From Bacteroidales bacterium UBA4459 (GTDB lineage Bacteria; Bacteroidota; Bacteroidia; Bacteroidales; F082), in contig DGOT01000289.1 of NCBI GenBank assembly GCA_002389465.1, positions 12,406 to 20,419 of the forward strand: DNA of 8,014 bases. Reading direction: 5' to 3'. The notes beneath the pieces were generated by a model. It worked only from the letters and a program-made list of their open reading frames with translations, did no database searches and had not been told where the DNA came from. Below, piece by piece: positions 7,247-8,014 of the stretch (position 1 is its first letter; each line of letters begins with the position of its first letter). The position numbers were made by a program, and so were the translations under genes.

Positions 7247-7362
7247 CTTCGCAGCACGCTGACGAGGCATCTTAGTGAAAATTATTTTTAAACCGCTCCA
7301 AGGAGTGGGGAATGTAACCTAAGAGATCCCTCGACTACCGTTCGGGATTAGTTCGGCTAATC
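7247..7362. repeat. Hairpin cluster, probable dispersed intergenic repeat
   Basis: Four foldable units follow one another. At 7247-7267 an 8-base-pair stem (CTTCG CAG / CTG CGAGG with one bulged A) surrounds loop CACG. At 7293-7308 CCGCTCC and GGAGTGG pair around AA, with one G-T pair. At 7326-7348 ATCCC and GGGAT flank CTCGACTACCGTTC-like sequence. At 7346-7362 GATTAG and CTAATC pair around TTCGG, overlapping the previous unit so that the two may be alternative folds. The block is richer in G+C than its flanks. The phrase ATCCCTCGACTACCG resembles intergenic repeats I associate with Bacteroidota genomes (ATCCCTCGGCTACCGCTCGG type); this is a recollection, not a search. The repeat family and exact ends are unknown. 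Confidence 0.45.
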
Positions 7363-7379
7363 AAATTTGAAAAATAAAA

Positions 7380-7400
7380 TTTAAATCTCACTGATTTAAA
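7380..7400 (-). terminator. Hairpin terminator after the radical SAM gene
   Basis: TTTAAATC and GATTTAAA form a perfect 8-base-pair stem around a 5-base loop, starting about 11 bases after the stop codon at 7412. On the minus strand it is directly followed by a T-rich run (TTTATTTTT, within 7379-7370). The stem has only one G-C pair per arm, so it is weak, but position and tail fit an intrinsic terminator. Confidence 0.5.
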
Positions 7401-7411
7401 AAGAAGCCGGC

Positions 7412-8014
7412 TTATTCAGCAACACTGTAAAAAAGACCCCGCTCTTCTCTAGTATAAACTATTTTGTTTTCATGTTCTAAAACATCCAGGTATTTATTCA
7501 CCTCATTGATATGCAGGCCCAAGATTTTCACCAGATCGTCCAAGGTGCAAGGGCGCCGGGCAATAGTTCCCAAAATTGCCGATTCCGTATCAGAGCGGTA
7601 AGATTGAATATTTTTTCGCTGTGGTGCAGCGGCAATGATCTCCACATTATCCAGCTTCCAGAAATCAACGATCTGCTGTAGCTCAGTATGTGTAGCCGCC
7701 GTGATTTCCTCCACGACGCCTGGACGATCAAGGGTGTTCAGTTGAATGCTGTCAGGCTTGATTTTTTTAAAAGCCTGTTTCAAAGCGGTCAGATCTTCCG
7801 GGCTGTTATTATAGCCGGGAATGATCAGCACTTCAAGCCAGATTTTGCCTTTGAACTCTTCTCTGAAATCAATCAGGCCCTGAATATATTCCTCCATGTG
7901 TACATTTGATGCCGGCCTGTTTATTTTTTCAAAAGAATCTTCGGTAGCCGCATCCAGAGAAGGCAGCACCACGTCCGCATTCAGTAATTCGGAACGTACC
8001 TGTTTATTTATGAG
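7412..8014 (-). CDS. Radical SAM protein, C-terminal part with winged-helix tail (partial)
   Basis: The frame stays open from the right edge to the stop at 7412-7414, giving 200 residues; the true start lies outside the window. A GTG at 7970-7972 could open a shorter frame, but the 14 codons before it (LINKQVRSELLNAD) continue the fold, so it is internal. VVLPSLDAATEDSFEKINRP (residues 15-34), GKIWLEVLIIPGYN and SIQLNTLDRPG match the later strands of the radical SAM TIM barrel in COG0731-type proteins, which are distantly related to wyosine-base enzymes. The CxxxCxxC cluster motif would be in the missing part. Residues 140-200 look like a winged helix (AILGTIARRPCTLDDLVKILGL, INEVNKYLDVLEHENKIV). 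The reaction is not known to me. The protein should be cytoplasmic and iron-sulfur dependent. Confidence 0.82.
   Translation of the reverse strand, partial: LINKQVRSELLNADVVLPSLDAATEDSFEKINRPASNVHMEEYIQGLIDFREEFKGKIWLEVLIIPGYNNSPEDLTALKQAFKKIKPDSIQLNTLDRPGVVEEITAATHTELQQIVDFWKLDNVEIIAAAPQRKNIQSYRSDTESAILGTIARRPCTLDDLVKILGLHINEVNKYLDVLEHENKIVYTREERGLFYSVAE

Larger units (their letters stand above)
6992..7411. other. 420-base intergenic region rich in inverted repeats
   Basis: No coding frame looks real here. From right to left it holds the radical SAM gene's terminator-like hairpin (7380-7400), a GC-richer hairpin cluster (7247-7362), several smaller inverted repeats and the peptidase promoter (7022-7029). 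The smaller repeats are GCAAT-TATTT-ATTGC at 7150-7164 and a 7-base pair TCCTGTT (7112-7118) / AACAGGA (7196-7202) that are 77 bases apart. A repeat TATCG-AAAAA-CGATA lies at 7071-7085. I can assign no RNA gene. Confidence 0.5.

Noticed and set aside
7404..7413. The 10-base perfect palindrome AAGCCGGCTT overlapping the radical SAM stop codon, followed on the minus strand by CTTTTT.
   Set aside because: It has no loop, so as RNA it can form only about three pairs around CCGG. The hairpin at 7380-7400 is a better terminator candidate.
7970..7972. GTG as the start codon of the radical SAM gene.
   Set aside because: The frame stays open through 14 more codons to the window edge and those residues continue the radical SAM fold; the iron-sulfur motif must lie upstream.
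1..8014. Defence system, CRISPR array, transposon or prophage.
   Set aside because: No regularly spaced repeats, transposase, integrase, nuclease or phage-like genes are visible. The five genes have housekeeping or envelope-type functions.

Overview
The window looks like chromosomal DNA from a member of the Bacteroidota. It is AT-rich. The genes lack clear Shine-Dalgarno sequences. Two upstream regions carry the TAnnTTTG -7 element typical of this phylum. The largest proteins are also typical of the phylum: a TonB-dependent receptor with a carboxypeptidase-regulatory-like N-terminal domain, and a large exported multidomain metallopeptidase. I cannot name a genus from the sequence.

All five protein genes are on the minus strand, so transcription runs right to left. 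From upstream (right) to downstream (left) they are: (1) the C-terminal 200 residues of a radical SAM protein with a winged-helix tail, cut by the right edge (7412-8014); (2) a 420-base gap holding an AT-rich hairpin terminator, a GC-richer hairpin cluster that looks like a dispersed intergenic repeat, and a Bacteroidota promoter; (3) an 1117-residue secreted fusion of an M1-like zinc aminopeptidase, a middle domain of unknown function, an M28 di-zinc aminopeptidase and a PDZ domain (3638-6991); (4) a small class I SAM-dependent methyltransferase 55 bases downstream, probably co-transcribed with the peptidase (2962-3582); (5) after 137 bases, a TonB-dependent outer-membrane receptor without a SusD partner in view (458-2824); (6) a 314-base AT-rich gap with two palindromes and a likely promoter; (7) the first 47 residues of a dihydroorotate dehydrogenase-like flavoprotein, cut by the left edge (1-143).

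The genes do not form an obvious single pathway. The peptidase would act outside the cytoplasm on peptides. The receptor would import an unidentified ligand across the outer membrane. The methyltransferase, radical SAM protein and flavoprotein would be cytoplasmic. A peptide-degrading and importing role for the peptidase and receptor is only a guess from proximity. I see no mobile element, CRISPR array, rRNA, intact tRNA or defence system. The most notable item is the M1-M28-PDZ fusion, with an M1 zinc site spaced one residue shorter than the textbook motif. Next is the hairpin-rich repeat-like block at about 7247-7362.
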